Source: Glaciimonas sp.
GTDB lineage: Bacteria > Pseudomonadota > Gammaproteobacteria > Burkholderiales > Burkholderiaceae_D
Assembly: GCA_012927585.1 (NCBI GenBank)
Contig: JABBOY010000029.1
Location: 1-64,000, forward strand
Direction: 5' to 3'
DNA: 64,000 bases
Shown: piece after piece, positions 30,341-40,357 of the stretch
How the letters are laid out: each line of letters starts with the position of its first letter
How positions within the stretch are numbered: the first letter of the stretch is position 1
Translations under genes and position numbers: made by a program
The notes under the pieces: model-generated
What the model was told of the DNA's origin: nothing
The model's database searches: none
Seen by the model: the letters and a program-made list of their open reading frames with translations, nothing else

Positions 30341-31315
30341 TCAGGAGGCCGGAAAACGTCCGAAACGGGCTAATATTTCACCCACAATACCGCGCCGAAA
30401 TGCCAGCACGCAAATAATGAAAATCAGGCCGGTAACAATTGTCACCGAATCGCCAAGCGTCTGAAACCATTCGATGCCAGTTACCGAAGACAGGAAATAA
30501 CCCAGGCTACCGAGCTTATTTTCCAGAGCTATGATGATGATGGCGCCCACGATTGGCCCAACAATGGTACCCATCCCCCCCACCAGGGTCATCAAAATTA
30601 CCAATCCTGACATGGCCCAATGAACATTGGTCAGGGTTTCAAAGCCCAGCACCATGGTTTTGGTGGCACCGGCCAGACCGGCCAGTGCAGCCGACAATAC
30701 AAACGCCAGTAGCTTGTAGCGATCGACATCGTAACCGAGTGAAATCGCCCGCGGCTCATTTTCCTTAATGGCCCGCAACACCTGACCGAAAGGCGAATGG
30801 ATGATCCTGACGATCAACGCAAAGCCGCCGATGGAAATGGCCAGAACCACGTAATACAGAATCAGATCGTTACCAAGGCCCACCAAACCCAGCAAAGAAC
30901 CGCGCGGCACTCCCTGCAAGCCATCTTCACCGCCAGTAAAAGGTGCTTGCAGATAGAAAAAATAAAACATCTGCGCCAGCGCCAGCGTAATCATCGTGAA
31001 ATAAATACCCTGACGCCGAATCGCCAGCGCACCCATTAGCAAGCCGGTTGCCGCCGCTACCAGCACGCCAAATAGCAGCCCGAGTTCCATCGGCAATCCC
31101 CACACTTTTAGCGCATAACCGGCGGCATAACCAGCGCCACCGAAAAATGCCGCATGGCCAAAAGACAGCAGTCCTGTATAGCCAATTAACAAATTAAAAG
31201 CACAGGCAAATAGGGCAAAACACAGTACCTTCATCAGGAAGATCGGATACAGCACCAGCGGTGCGGTACAAGCCAGCACCAGCACTATCCCATAACCAAT
31301 TTTCTTGTTCATCAT
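30341..31315 (-). CDS. livM: Branched-chain amino-acid-type ABC permease LivM
   Basis: The 324-residue protein is one of the two permeases of a LIV/HAAT-type importer. It has eight or more membrane helices, the opening FALFACAFNLLIGYTGLLSFGH and the EAA-like loop GQVLRAIKENEPRAISLGYD typical of LivM. LVILMTLVGGMGTIVGPIVG lies toward the C-terminus. Its ATG overlaps the livH stop by four bases. The imported solute need not be a branched-chain amino acid; this family also takes urea, amides and aromatic acids. Confidence 0.92.
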   Translation of the reverse strand: MMNKKIGYGIVLVLACTAPLVLYPIFLMKVLCFALFACAFNLLIGYTGLLSFGHAAFFGGAGYAAGYALKVWGLPMELGLLFGVLVAAATGLLMGALAIRRQGIYFTMITLALAQMFYFFYLQAPFTGGEDGLQGVPRGSLLGLVGLGNDLILYYVVLAISIGGFALIVRIIHSPFGQVLRAIKENEPRAISLGYDVDRYKLLAFVLSAALAGLAGATKTMVLGFETLTNVHWAMSGLVILMTLVGGMGTIVGPIVGAIIIIALENKLGSLGYFLSSVTGIEWFQTLGDSVTIVTGLIFIICVLAFRRGIVGEILARFGRFPAS

Positions 31316-32196
31316 TTCTCTTTCCCAAACAGTCCGGCAGGACGAATCACCAGCACGATAGCCATGATTACAAACACCACAGTGGCAGACGCTTCTGGAT
31401 AAAACACCCGCGTCATGCCTTCGATCACACCCAAGCCCAAACCGGTCAGGATGGAGCCGAGGATGGAACCCATGCCGCCAATCACCACCACTGCAAACAC
31501 AATAATGATCAGGTTGGAACCCATCAACGGTGTCACCTGTATCACCGGTGCCGCCAACACTCCGGCAAAAGCTGCCAGAGCGACGCCAAAACCATACGTG
31601 AGCGTCACCATCAACGGCACGTTGATGCCAAATGCCTCTACCAGCCTCGGGTTTTCAGTGCCGGCGCGCAAATAAGCGCCGAGCTTGGTTTTTTCGATTA
31701 CAAACCAGGTTGCAAAGCAGACGGTTAGTGAGGCCAGCACCACCCAGGCACGATAATTTGGCATGTACATGAAGCCCAGGTCAGTGCCACCCGCCAGTGC
31801 GTCCGGCACCGGATACGATTGACCGGAAACACCATAAAACGACCGAAAAATTCCTTCTGCCAACAGCGTGATACCAAACGTCAGCAACAGGCCGTACAGA
31901 TGATCGAGCTGGTACAGCCAGCGCAGCATAGTGCGCTCGATTACGATGCCGATTGCACCCACCAACAACGGCGACAGCAACAACATGACCCAATAATTCA
32001 AGCCGAAATACTGCATTCCCATCCAGGCGAAAAATGCGCCCATCATGTACAGGGCGCCGTGGGCAAAGTTGATTACATTGAGCAAACCGAAAATGACTGC
32101 CAAACCAAGCGACAGCATCGCGTAAAACGAACCATTGACCAAGCCTAACAGCAGCTGACTCAACATCGCCTGCATGGGAATGCCGAAAATATCCAT
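31312..32196 (-). CDS. livH: Branched-chain amino-acid-type ABC permease LivH
   Basis: The 294-residue protein is the second permease. Family features are LLLGLVNGSFYAMLSLGLAV at the N-terminus, FAHGALYMMGAFFAW and the loop GAYLRAGTENPRLVEAFGIN. GGMGSILGSILTGLGLGVIEG lies at the C-terminus. It follows livK by 93 bases with a hairpin between them, and overlaps livM. Confidence 0.92.
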   Translation of the reverse strand: MDIFGIPMQAMLSQLLLGLVNGSFYAMLSLGLAVIFGLLNVINFAHGALYMMGAFFAWMGMQYFGLNYWVMLLLSPLLVGAIGIVIERTMLRWLYQLDHLYGLLLTFGITLLAEGIFRSFYGVSGQSYPVPDALAGGTDLGFMYMPNYRAWVVLASLTVCFATWFVIEKTKLGAYLRAGTENPRLVEAFGINVPLMVTLTYGFGVALAAFAGVLAAPVIQVTPLMGSNLIIIVFAVVVIGGMGSILGSILTGLGLGVIEGMTRVFYPEASATVVFVIMAIVLVIRPAGLFGKEK

Positions 32197-32240
32197 GTCA
32201 ATAGAAAATAAAAATCATCCCGAAGGATAGTGAAAGAAAA

Positions 32241-32267
32241 GCGGCGCACCAGACCACAATGCGCCGC
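32241..32267 (-). terminator. Hairpin between livK and livH, possible attenuator
   Basis: GCGGCGCA and TGCGCCGC form an 8-bp GC stem. On the minus strand the stem is followed by CTTTTCTTTC. Its position between the binding-protein gene and the permease genes suggests partial termination, a common way to make more binding protein than permease. Confidence 0.6.
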
Positions 32268-32289
32268 AGGAATCACACAGCGTGATACG

Positions 32290-33498
32290 TCATTTCCAGA
32301 GCGCACACTTCGATTCGGCCTTGGTGGTGAAGGCCTGTTCGCCAGGAATGGTTTGTGCAACCTTGTAATAATCCCACGGGTATTTTGATTCAGCCTTGGT
32401 TTTAACTTGCATCAGGAACATGTCATGCACCATCCGTCCATCCGGGCGAATAGTGCCGTTTTTGGCATACATGTCATTGACTTTGGTTTCTTTCATTTTA
32501 GCCATTACCTTGTCAGCATCATCTGTGCCTGCAGCTTTTACCGCATTCAGATAGTGCATCGCCACCGAGTAGTCAGCCGCTTGCAGGCTGGATGGCATTT
32601 TCTTCATTTTTTCGAAATAGCGCTTGGCCCATTTGCGCGACTCAGGACTTTGATCCCAGTACCAGCTATCGGTCAAATACATGCCTTGCGTCAGATTCAG
32701 GCCCAATGAGTGGACATCGTTGATGAACATCAGCAATCCGGCCAGCTTCATGGTTTTGTTGATACCGAACTCGTTGGCTGCCTTGATCGCATTAATGGTA
32801 TCGCCACCGGCGTTAGCTAAACCGAGAATCTGTGCTTTGGAGGTTTGCGCCTGCAGCAGGAACGATGAAAAATCGGAAGCTGACAGCGGATGCCTGACCG
32901 CGCCCAGTACCGTCCCGCCGGATGCCTTGACGACATTGGCAGTGTCGCTTTCCAACGAATGACCGAACGCGTAATCGGCAGTTAGGAAGAACCAGGACTT
33001 GCCGCCCTGCTTGACGACGGCCGAACCAGTGCCCTTGGCCAGCGCCACCGTGTCGTAAGCGTAATGCACCGTGTACGGCGAACATTCCTCATTGGTCAAA
33101 CGCGCACTCCCTGCGCCAATCGCCAGGAATGGCTTTTTCTTTTCCTGTGCGATCTTCGCCATTGCCAGGCTAGTGCCTGAATTGGTGCCGCCGATCAGCG
33201 CGTTGACGCCTTGTCGGTCGAACCATTCGCGCGCCTTGCTGGCGGCAACATCTGCCTTGTTTTGATGATCTGCAGTTACTAATTCGATTTTTTTGCCGAG
33301 CACAGTGCCACCGAAGTCGGCGATCGCCATCTTGATTGCTTCCGCGCCGCCATTACCGTCGATGTCGGAATACAAGCCGGAAATGTCGGTAATAAAACCG
33401 ATCTTGACGGTGTCGCCCGACGCCTGCGCGCTGGCGCCGCCAGTAAAACCAACTGCCATGACTGCTGAAACTGCCAGTGCTAACGTTTTAATTCTCAT
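32290..33498 (-). CDS. ABC transporter periplasmic binding protein, LivK/HAAT type
   Basis: The 402-residue protein captures the solute for LivHMGF. The start at 33498 follows a GGAGA site and opens a Sec signal peptide ending GGASA-QA. The mature protein begins VKIGFITDISGLYSDIDGN, typical of type I periplasmic binding proteins. Conserved pieces include LIGGTNSGTSLAMAKIAQ and WFFLTADYAFGHSLESD. Members of this subgroup with Asp-rich openings often bind non-amino-acid ligands, so the substrate is left open. Confidence 0.9.
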   Translation of the reverse strand: MRIKTLALAVSAVMAVGFTGGASAQASGDTVKIGFITDISGLYSDIDGNGGAEAIKMAIADFGGTVLGKKIELVTADHQNKADVAASKAREWFDRQGVNALIGGTNSGTSLAMAKIAQEKKKPFLAIGAGSARLTNEECSPYTVHYAYDTVALAKGTGSAVVKQGGKSWFFLTADYAFGHSLESDTANVVKASGGTVLGAVRHPLSASDFSSFLLQAQTSKAQILGLANAGGDTINAIKAANEFGINKTMKLAGLLMFINDVHSLGLNLTQGMYLTDSWYWDQSPESRKWAKRYFEKMKKMPSSLQAADYSVAMHYLNAVKAAGTDDADKVMAKMKETKVNDMYAKNGTIRPDGRMVHDMFLMQVKTKAESKYPWDYYKVAQTIPGEQAFTTKAESKCALWK

Positions 33499-33547
33499 GT
33501 CTTCTCCAGTGATTAAAAACAATGAATCTTCAAGCCAACCCACCAAC

Positions 33548-34258
33548 CTACACTCCCAGCAACGCGTTTAATACCGGCATCTTCGCGCTTAATTCGCTAG
33601 CGGCAAAAGCCTCGACAATCTGGCCATGCTCAACCACATAAAATCGATCGGCCAGCGGCGCGGCAAATCGGAAGTTCTGCTCCACCATCACAATCGTATA
33701 GCCTTTCGATTTCAGCATCTTGATCATCCGCGCCAAAGCCTGCACGATAACCGGCGCCAATCCTTCAGAAATTTCATCAAGCAGCAGCAGGCGCGCGCCG
33801 GTGCGCAAAATTCTTGCGACCGCCAGCATTTGCTGCTCGCCGCCCGATAGCCGCGTTCCCTGGCTGGACTTGCGTTCTTCCAGATTCGGGAACATTGCAT
33901 AAATTTCATCCAACGACATGCCTAGATCGGTTTTTGAGAGCAGCGGCGGCAGTAGCAGGTTTTCCTCGGCCGACAGCGAAGAAAAAATCCCGCGCTCTTC
34001 CGGGCAATAACCGATGCCGCAATGCGCGATGCGATGGGTCGGCATGCCGATAGTTTCAACCCCGCCAACCTTGATCGAGCCTTTTCGGCTGCCGGTTAAA
34101 CCCATGATCGCACGCAGGATGGTGGTGCGGCCGGCACCGTTGCGTCCCAACAGCGTGACCACTTCGCCCTCGTGAACAGATAAATTGACGTCGTGCAGGA
34201 TGTGCGATTCACCATACCATGCATGCAATCCTGCGATTTCCAGTGCGCTCCGACTCAT
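33548..34258 (-). CDS. livF: LIV-type ABC transporter ATPase LivF, Walker A with Arg
   Basis: The 236-residue ATPase pairs with LivG. It shows signature LSGGEQQMLAVARIL, Walker B LLLLDEISEGLAPVIV and H-loop VMVEQN. The Walker A reads GRNGAGRTT: the usual catalytic Lys is Arg. The bases (CGC) are clear in the sequence. In paired ABC ATPases one degenerate site can be tolerated, and Arg at this position may be known in other LivF proteins. Its ATG overlaps the livG stop. Confidence 0.9.
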   Translation of the reverse strand: MSRSALEIAGLHAWYGESHILHDVNLSVHEGEVVTLLGRNGAGRTTILRAIMGLTGSRKGSIKVGGVETIGMPTHRIAHCGIGYCPEERGIFSSLSAEENLLLPPLLSKTDLGMSLDEIYAMFPNLEERKSSQGTRLSGGEQQMLAVARILRTGARLLLLDEISEGLAPVIVQALARMIKMLKSKGYTIVMVEQNFRFAAPLADRFYVVEHGQIVEAFAASELSAKMPVLNALLGV

Positions 34259-35028
34259 CAGTGCGCCCCCGCCAGCTCTTCACTGGCTGAACCCATATAA
34301 GCCTCCATTACTTCAGGATTATTCGATACCTCGGCATACGTGCCTTCGGCCAGAATCGCGCCGCGCTGCAGCACCGAAATCCGATCGCAAATACCGGATA
34401 CCACATTCATGTTGTGCTCAACCATCAGGATGGTGCGGCCGCTGGAAACTTTCTTGATCAGATCAGTGACACGGCTGACATCTTCATGCCCCATGCCCTG
34501 GGTCGGTTCATCGAGCAGCATCAGTTCCGGTTCCATCGCCAGCGTAGTAGCGATTTCAAGCGCCCGCTTGCGGCCGTAAGGTAAATCAACCGTCACGGTA
34601 GCAGCGAACTCGCCCAGATCGACCTGTGCCAGTAATGCCATCGCCCGATCATTGAGTTGCGCCAGGCTGACTTCGCTTTTCCAGAAATAATAGGATGTGC
34701 CAAGCGCGCGCTGCAAACCGATGCGTACGTTTTCCAGCACCGTCAGGTGTGGAAATACCGCGGATATCTGGAACGACCGAATGATGCCCTGGCGCGCGAC
34801 CTGGGCCGGCTTGGCGGCCGTAATGTCGCGACCGTTGAATAAGATATGTCCAGTGGTTGGAATCAGGAATTTGGTCAACAGATTGAAGCAGGTGGTCTTG
34901 CCGGCGCCGTTCGGACCGATCAGTGCATGGATATGGCCGCGCTGCACCTGTAAATTCACATTATCGACGGCAGTAAAACCCTTGAATTGCTTGGTCAGAT
35001 TTCTTGTTTCCAAGATAACGTCAGCCAT
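34258..35028 (-). CDS. livG: LIV-type ABC transporter ATPase LivG
   Basis: The 256-residue ATPase has an intact Walker A GPNGAGKTTCFNLLT, the Q-loop region IIRSFQISAVFPHLTVLENV and the Walker B LMLLDEPTQGMG, with VEHNM. The signature is weakly conserved as LPYGRKRALEIATTL, normal for LivG. The start at 35028 follows GAGGAG. It is the first gene of the liv operon livG-F-K-H-M. Confidence 0.92.
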   Translation of the reverse strand: MADVILETRNLTKQFKGFTAVDNVNLQVQRGHIHALIGPNGAGKTTCFNLLTKFLIPTTGHILFNGRDITAAKPAQVARQGIIRSFQISAVFPHLTVLENVRIGLQRALGTSYYFWKSEVSLAQLNDRAMALLAQVDLGEFAATVTVDLPYGRKRALEIATTLAMEPELMLLDEPTQGMGHEDVSRVTDLIKKVSSGRTILMVEHNMNVVSGICDRISVLQRGAILAEGTYAEVSNNPEVMEAYMGSASEELAGAH

Positions 35029-35136
35029 TTTTTCTCCTCGCTCCAAGGTAATCCCAGTTGTATTTATGTATTCTTTTTTGAATATACAACATTATGTGGT
35101 GCGTGGTAATACCGTATAAACACGTATCAAGATCAA

Positions 35137-36765
35137 TCAGGGGTTGCGGCTGGCACGTATCCATGCTGCCGCTTTTTCGGCAATCATGATGGTGGGAGAA
35201 TTGGTGTTGCCGGACGTGATGGTCGGCATTACCGAGGCATCCACTATTCGCAATCCAGCGATGCCCCTAAGCCGCAAACGACTGTCGACCACTGCCAGCG
35301 GATCGTCGCTGCGACCCATCTTGCAAGTGCCGACCGGATGGAAAATGGTAGTGCCGATATCGCCGGCGGCGCGCGCCAATTCTTCTTCGCTGCGATACTG
35401 CGCGCCGGGTTTCAGTTCTTCCGGTGCGTATTTTTGCAGTGCTGGTGCGGCGACGATATTACGCGTCAACGTCAGCGAACTTGCTGCTATCTTGCGGTCT
35501 TCAGGCGTACTCAAATAATTTGGAGAAATTTTGGGAGCAATCGAAGCCATGCCGGACGCAATGCGTACATGACCGCGCGAAGTTGGGCGCAGATTGCACA
35601 CACTGGCGGTAAAGGCCGGAAACGGATGCAAGGGTTCACCGAATTTTTCCAGCGATAGCGGCTGCACATGATATTCCAGATTGGCACTGGACTGCGATGG
35701 ATCGGACTTGGTGAACGCGCCCAATTGCGACGGCGCCATCGACATCGGGCCGCTTTGAAGCAGCGCATATTCGAGGCCAATTTTCATTTTGCCAAACCAG
35801 TTGCCGGCCATCATATTGAGCGTTTTCGCACCTTGTATCTTGAAGGCGGTGCGAATCTGCAAATGGTCTTGCAAGTTTTCACCGACACCCGGCAAGTCCA
35901 GCACAAGCGGCACATCATGCTGTTGCAGCAAGGCCGCAGGGCCAATACCGGATAGTTGCAGGATTTGCGGACTGCCGATAGCGCCAGCGGCCAGGATCGT
36001 TTCGCAACTGGATTCGGCAAACCATTCGCGGCCGCCGCCGACAAACTCCACCCCGTTGCACGCCAATCCTTGCGGCCCGTCATGCGTGCGCAGGCGGCGC
36101 ACCTGGCAACCAGTCATGATCTCCAGATTGGGACGCCCGGCGGCCGGTTTCAGGAAGGCTTTCGCGGTATTCCAGCGCACGCCGCGCCTCTGGTTGACAT
36201 CGAAATAGCCGCAACCTGTGTTGTCGCCCGTGTTGAAGTCATCGGTATTGGGAATGCCGCATTGCGCCGCCGCAGCCCGAAACGCATCCAGAATTTCCCA
36301 CGACAGACGTTGCCGCTCAACCCGCCATTCGCCGCCAGCGCCGTGCGACAGGCCAGCACCCTTGTAATGGTCTTCGCTCTTCTTGAAAAACGGCAATACA
36401 TTATCCCAGCGCCAGCTTTCGTCCCCGGTCAAATCCGCCCATCGGTTGTAATCGTGCGCCTGACCGCGCATGTAAATCATGCCGTTGATCGAAGAACAAC
36501 CGCCCAACACCTTGCCACGTGGATAAATCAGGCTGCGCCCGTTCAAGCCGGCATCCGGTTCGGTGCGATACATCCAGTCGGTGCGCGGATTATTGATGCA
36601 ATACAGGTAGCCGACCGGAATATGAATCCACAGATAATCATCCTTGCCGCCAGCCTCGATCAGCAGCACCGAAGTCTGGCTGTCGGCACTAAGCCGGTTG
36701 GCCAGAACGCAACCGGCCGAGCCGGCACCGATGATGATGTAATCGTATTTACCTGCTGACTCCAT
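35137..36765 (-). CDS. GMC-family FAD oxidoreductase (choline/alcohol dehydrogenase-like)
   Basis: The 542-residue flavoprotein has the FAD motif [18 protein letters not shown], the GMC signature [14 protein letters not shown] and the second signature [16 protein letters not shown]. The C-terminal catalytic region is HPVGTCKMG, then [15 protein letters not shown]. It should oxidise a primary alcohol to an aldehyde and pass electrons to the respiratory chain. It lies upstream of the liv operon and downstream of mmsA on the same strand, which suggests one pathway. The in-frame TTG four codons upstream is less likely as start. Confidence 0.9.
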   Translation of the reverse strand: MESAGKYDYIIIGAGSAGCVLANRLSADSQTSVLLIEAGGKDDYLWIHIPVGYLYCINNPRTDWMYRTEPDAGLNGRSLIYPRGKVLGGCSSINGMIYMRGQAHDYNRWADLTGDESWRWDNVLPFFKKSEDHYKGAGLSHGAGGEWRVERQRLSWEILDAFRAAAAQCGIPNTDDFNTGDNTGCGYFDVNQRRGVRWNTAKAFLKPAAGRPNLEIMTGCQVRRLRTHDGPQGLACNGVEFVGGGREWFAESSCETILAAGAIGSPQILQLSGIGPAALLQQHDVPLVLDLPGVGENLQDHLQIRTAFKIQGAKTLNMMAGNWFGKMKIGLEYALLQSGPMSMAPSQLGAFTKSDPSQSSANLEYHVQPLSLEKFGEPLHPFPAFTASVCNLRPTSRGHVRIASGMASIAPKISPNYLSTPEDRKIAASSLTLTRNIVAAPALQKYAPEELKPGAQYRSEEELARAAGDIGTTIFHPVGTCKMGRSDDPLAVVDSRLRLRGIAGLRIVDASVMPTITSGNTNSPTIMIAEKAAAWIRASRNP

Positions 36766-36805
36766 GCCATACCCCAACTTATAGTTTCACTAAATACTAT
36801 ATGCG

Positions 36806-36863
36806 GTATTTTTTAATAGTGCATATAAATAATGCGGAAAAGCGCCGCTTTTACGGCATACCC
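36806..36863 (+). repeat. Dispersed intergenic element, copy 4
   Basis: GTATT at 36806, ATGCG at 36832 and CATAC at 36857 keep the exact 26 + 25 spacing. The right motif is CATACCC here. The middle can form an AAAAGCG/CGCTTTT hairpin. It lies between mmsA and the GMC gene. Confidence 0.7.
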
Positions 36864-36907
36864 CTGCATCAATTATTATTTTGAAAAAATACCAGCGCCA
36901 CCATCGA

Positions 36908-38416
36908 CTATTGCGCAACCGGCATGCTGAACTCGGCGCCTTTGGCGATGCTATTCGGCCAGCGCTGCATGATCGATTTATAGCGAGTATAAAAACGGAT
37001 ACCTTCTTCGCCATACGCATGCACATCGCCAAACAGCGAGCGTTTCCAACCGCCGAATGAATGCCATGCCATCGGCACCGGAATCGGTACGTTGATGCCA
37101 ATCATACCCACCTGGACCCGACGCGAAAATTCACGCGCTGTATTGCCGTCGGCGGTAAATAGCGACACACCGTTACCGAACTCATGGTTATTGATCAAGT
37201 CTAGCGCCGCTGCCAGGTCCGGCACCCGAACCACACACAGCACAGGCCCGAAAATTTCTTCCTGGTGAATTTTCATCGAGGGCGTCACATGGTCGAATAG
37301 CGTGCCGCCCAGAAAAAACCCGTTCTCGTGGCCAGCCACCGTCACACCGCGGCCATCGACCACCAGCGTGGCACCAGCTGCAATCCCGCCTTCGATATAA
37401 CTTTCGATTTTTTCCTTGTGCATGGCGCTGACCACCGGGCCCATTTCAGCATCGGCCTCCATGCCGTTCTTGATAATCAGCGTCTGCACCCGCGGCACCA
37501 GCGCTTCCACCAGTTTGTCGCCGGTGTCGCCGACTGCCACCGCCACCGAAATCGCCATGCAGCGCTCGCCGGCCGAGCCGTAAGCAGCACCCATCAGAGC
37601 ATCGACCACCTGATCCAGGTTGGCGTCCGGCATCACTACCAAGTGATTTTTGGCACCGCCCAGCGCCTGCACCCGCTTGCCCAGCCGCGTGCCTTCGCTA
37701 TAAATATATTCGGCAATCGGAGTCGAACCGACGAACGAAATCGCACTCACATCTGGATGTTGCAGCAAACCGTCAACTGCCACCTTATCACCCTGCAATA
37801 CGCTGAAAATGCCATCCGGCAAGCCAGCTTGATGGAGCAAGTCAGCGATCAACAGCGAACAGGACGGGTCTCGCTCAGACGGCTTCAGGATGAAAGCGTT
37901 ACCGGTTGCGATCGCCAGTGGCGCCATCCACATCGGCACCATAAACGGGAAGTTGAACGGCGTAATGCCGGCAGTCACACCTAACGGCTGGCGTAGGTTC
38001 CAGTTATCGATGCCGCCGCCGATATTGTCGGAAAATTGGGTCTTCAGCAATTGCGGCATACCGCAGGCGAATTCCACTACTTCCAGTCCACGGGTAACTT
38101 CGCCCCAGGCATCCGAAAAAACTTTACCATGTTCGCGCGTGATCGCCTCGGCCAGGAGCGCGTGGTTGCTCTCGATCAAATCCTTGAATTTAAACAAAAC
38201 CCGGGCCCGTTTCAACGGCGCCATTTCAGCCCAGGCCGGTGCTGCAGCCATGGCCGCTGCCACCACCGCATTCACATCGTCCAGATCGGCTAGCACGACA
38301 GTGGCACTGACCGCACCGGTAGCCGGATTGAATACCGGCTGTGAACGGCTGCTATTGGAAGGGAGAACTGCACCGTTGCAATAATGCTGGATGCGGGGAA
38401 TGGACAATTCGCTCAT
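36908..38416 (-). CDS. mmsA: CoA-acylating methylmalonate-semialdehyde dehydrogenase
   Basis: MmsA oxidises methylmalonate or malonate semialdehyde to propionyl- or acetyl-CoA, as in valine, thymine and inositol breakdown. The 502-residue protein has the family core [20 protein letters not shown], the glycine loop [15 protein letters not shown] and the active-site Cys in [12 protein letters not shown]. The start at 38416 follows AAGGA. It is divergent from a LysR regulator and upstream of the GMC and liv genes. A broader CoA-acylating aldehyde role is possible. Confidence 0.93.
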   Translation of the reverse strand: MSELSIPRIQHYCNGAVLPSNSSRSQPVFNPATGAVSATVVLADLDDVNAVVAAAMAAAPAWAEMAPLKRARVLFKFKDLIESNHALLAEAITREHGKVFSDAWGEVTRGLEVVEFACGMPQLLKTQFSDNIGGGIDNWNLRQPLGVTAGITPFNFPFMVPMWMAPLAIATGNAFILKPSERDPSCSLLIADLLHQAGLPDGIFSVLQGDKVAVDGLLQHPDVSAISFVGSTPIAEYIYSEGTRLGKRVQALGGAKNHLVVMPDANLDQVVDALMGAAYGSAGERCMAISVAVAVGDTGDKLVEALVPRVQTLIIKNGMEADAEMGPVVSAMHKEKIESYIEGGIAAGATLVVDGRGVTVAGHENGFFLGGTLFDHVTPSMKIHQEEIFGPVLCVVRVPDLAAALDLINNHEFGNGVSLFTADGNTAREFSRRVQVGMIGINVPIPVPMAWHSFGGWKRSLFGDVHAYGEEGIRFYTRYKSIMQRWPNSIAKGAEFSMPVAQ

Positions 38417-38458
38417 AAGGATTCCTTTTGTTAGTTTGGACATTTTGCTAGATTAAGC

Positions 38459-38477
38459 GGAATTACTATCAAATTCC
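38459..38477. promoter_or_regulatory. Candidate LysR binding site between mmsA and lysR
   Basis: GGAATT and AATTCC form a perfect inverted repeat around a 7-nt spacer in the 133-base divergent promoter region. LysR regulators commonly bind such partly symmetric sites and control the divergent gene. This one is unproven. Confidence 0.4.
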
Positions 38478-38549
38478 AATCAAAAATACCGAAGACAACA
38501 TAAGCGTTACTTATAATGTTGTACCGTATCTATTTTGTGGAGCGCCACC

Positions 38550-39425
38550 ATGGACCAGCCGCAATTGCGCGCTTTCATCGCCGTCGCACGGGAAGGCAAT
38601 TTGACCCGCGCCGCCGAACAATTACATGTATCGCAGCCCGCCGTTAGTCTACAAATCAAGTCGCTACAAGCCACGCTGAATCTGCAATTGTTTTCGCGCA
38701 CACCCGGCGGTCTGATTTTGACCGAAGACGGCGCCAAGTTACTGCCTTATGCGCAACGCGTAATCGCCAGTATCTCGGAATTGCGCCAGGCTTCGCGTTC
38801 ACTGCACACCACGTTGTCCGGCACGCTGGCCATCGGCACCATCCTCGACCCCGAATTTTTACGACTCGGCCCTTTTCTACTGCGCCTGGTCGAAACCTAT
38901 CCACAACTGTCAACCCAGTTGCAACACAATATGTCGGGCTCGGTGCTGCAACAAGTTAGGGCTGGCACACTCGACGTCGGTTTCTATCTAGGAACACCCG
39001 GCAAAGAATTCCAGGCGCTAACCCTGACCCACTTCAGTTATAAGGTGGTGGCCCCAGCCGGTTGGAAAGCTCGGGTCAGCGGCAAGGATTGGCCGGCGCT
39101 GGCAGCGCTGCCGTGGATCTGGACCCCGCCGGAATCGGCGCACAACCGTTTACTGAGCAAAATATTTACTGAACACAATGTGGTGCCAAACAAGGTCGCG
39201 CTAGTCGACCAGGAATCTTCAATGCTGGATTTGGTGAAATCCGGCGTCGGCCTGTCCCTGGCACGCGAATCGATTGCACTGCACGAAGCCCACACGCACG
39301 GCATCGTAATTGCCGACGCAGTCACGCTAGAGTCCGAATTGTCGTTCATCGCGAGCACCAAACGCCGGCAGGAGCCCATCATCGCTGCCGTCTTCGCACT
39401 TTTGCAGGAACTCTGGAATAATTAA
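38550..39425 (+). CDS. LysR-family transcriptional regulator
   Basis: The 291-residue protein has the LysR winged helix at the N-terminus (LRAFIAVAREGNLTRAAEQL, then HVSQPAVSLQIKSLQ) and a periplasmic-binding-like effector domain from about residue 90. The start at 38550 follows GGAG; an in-frame GTG lies upstream. It is divergent from mmsA and probably controls mmsA and the GMC/liv genes downstream. The effector cannot be told from sequence. The gene ends just before the long origin-like gap. Confidence 0.9.
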   Translation: MDQPQLRAFIAVAREGNLTRAAEQLHVSQPAVSLQIKSLQATLNLQLFSRTPGGLILTEDGAKLLPYAQRVIASISELRQASRSLHTTLSGTLAIGTILDPEFLRLGPFLLRLVETYPQLSTQLQHNMSGSVLQQVRAGTLDVGFYLGTPGKEFQALTLTHFSYKVVAPAGWKARVSGKDWPALAALPWIWTPPESAHNRLLSKIFTEHNVVPNKVALVDQESSMLDLVKSGVGLSLARESIALHEAHTHGIVIADAVTLESELSFIASTKRRQEPIIAAVFALLQELWNN

Positions 39426-39528
39426 ATATAAAGCCAGTATGACAAAATTTACATTATCTTCCGCATATAAATAAAGAGGTTTTAAAAATACTCTATATGG
39501 GTATATAAAAAAATAAATTTTTAATAAT

Positions 39529-39740
39529 TGTGGATAAGTCTGTGGGTATCTGGCTTACATATTGTGCGTAAACGTACTTGGCGCACTCGACATTTTTCTT
39601 ATCCAGAATCCATCCTGCTCAGATACCACTTTTATGCAGACTTTGTGAAATCACTAATTACTTGAAATCATTCAATTTTATGCACTTATCCACAGACAGG
39701 CATGGCTATTAACTATTACTACTATTCCTATATATAACTC
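39529..39740 (+). repeat. Origin module copy A
   Basis: Divergently oriented perfect DnaA boxes at 39529-39537 and 39686-39694 flank a one-mismatch box at 39599-39607. The DnaA-trio-like tract at 39709-39725 and an AT-rich run (TATATATAAC) follow. Large parts, for example the segment CTTGAAATCA and the box surroundings, recur in copy B. Confidence 0.8.
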
Positions 39741-40148
39741 TTTATAAACAACAAAAAAATCAAAATCCGTTTTTACAAAAGGGAATTACCCTTCCACATA
39801 AACCCGGTTTGTATATGCTTGTCAGCAATTAAGGCTAAAGCAAGAATAAAGTTGGCCGAGCAATGCATCCGCTCTCATTTTTTCCCTGCAATGGTTCTAA
39901 TTTTTTAAACGTAAATTTCCTTGCAGCTTTAGTTCTCCAGCGAACGAACAGCCATAAACGCGTGGGTGCCGCTCAAAGCCTTGAATCAACCCAGGAAGGC
40001 ACTGGCAGATTATTGTGAACCTTGGTGCCAAACATCTTTTTAAGCTTGTCAGCCAGCCTAAAAGTACTTTTGTGACAAAAATGAGAAGCCAAAATAGGGA
40101 TAACTCAGCCAATAATTTGCAGAAGATGGATATTTTTGACCTATTACC

Positions 40149-40357
40149 TGTGGATAACCTTAGGGATATCTGCAGGTAATTTTGTGTACAAGTGCCGAAT
40201 AGCTACTCAGTTAAAATCTTTTCCAGAATCTATCCTGCATGCATACCGTGTTTATGCAAACTTTATGAAATCACCAACTGCTTGAAATCAAAAGGTTCTA
40301 CACACTTATCCACAGGATAGTGCGACTGTTAACTATTACTACTATCTATATATATAA
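40149..40357 (+). repeat. Origin module copy B
   Basis: Same order and spacing as copy A: perfect DnaA boxes at 40149-40157 and 40306-40314, a weaker box at 40219-40227, the identical 17-nt tract at 40329-40345, then TATATATATAAAC. The inner sequence has diverged from copy A while motif positions are fixed, arguing for selection on spacing. Confidence 0.8.

Noticed and set aside
39897-40112. 71-codon minus-strand frame within the origin-like gap
   Set aside because: No domain, no clear ribosome site, and it lies between the two DnaA-box modules in sequence that does not look protein-coding.
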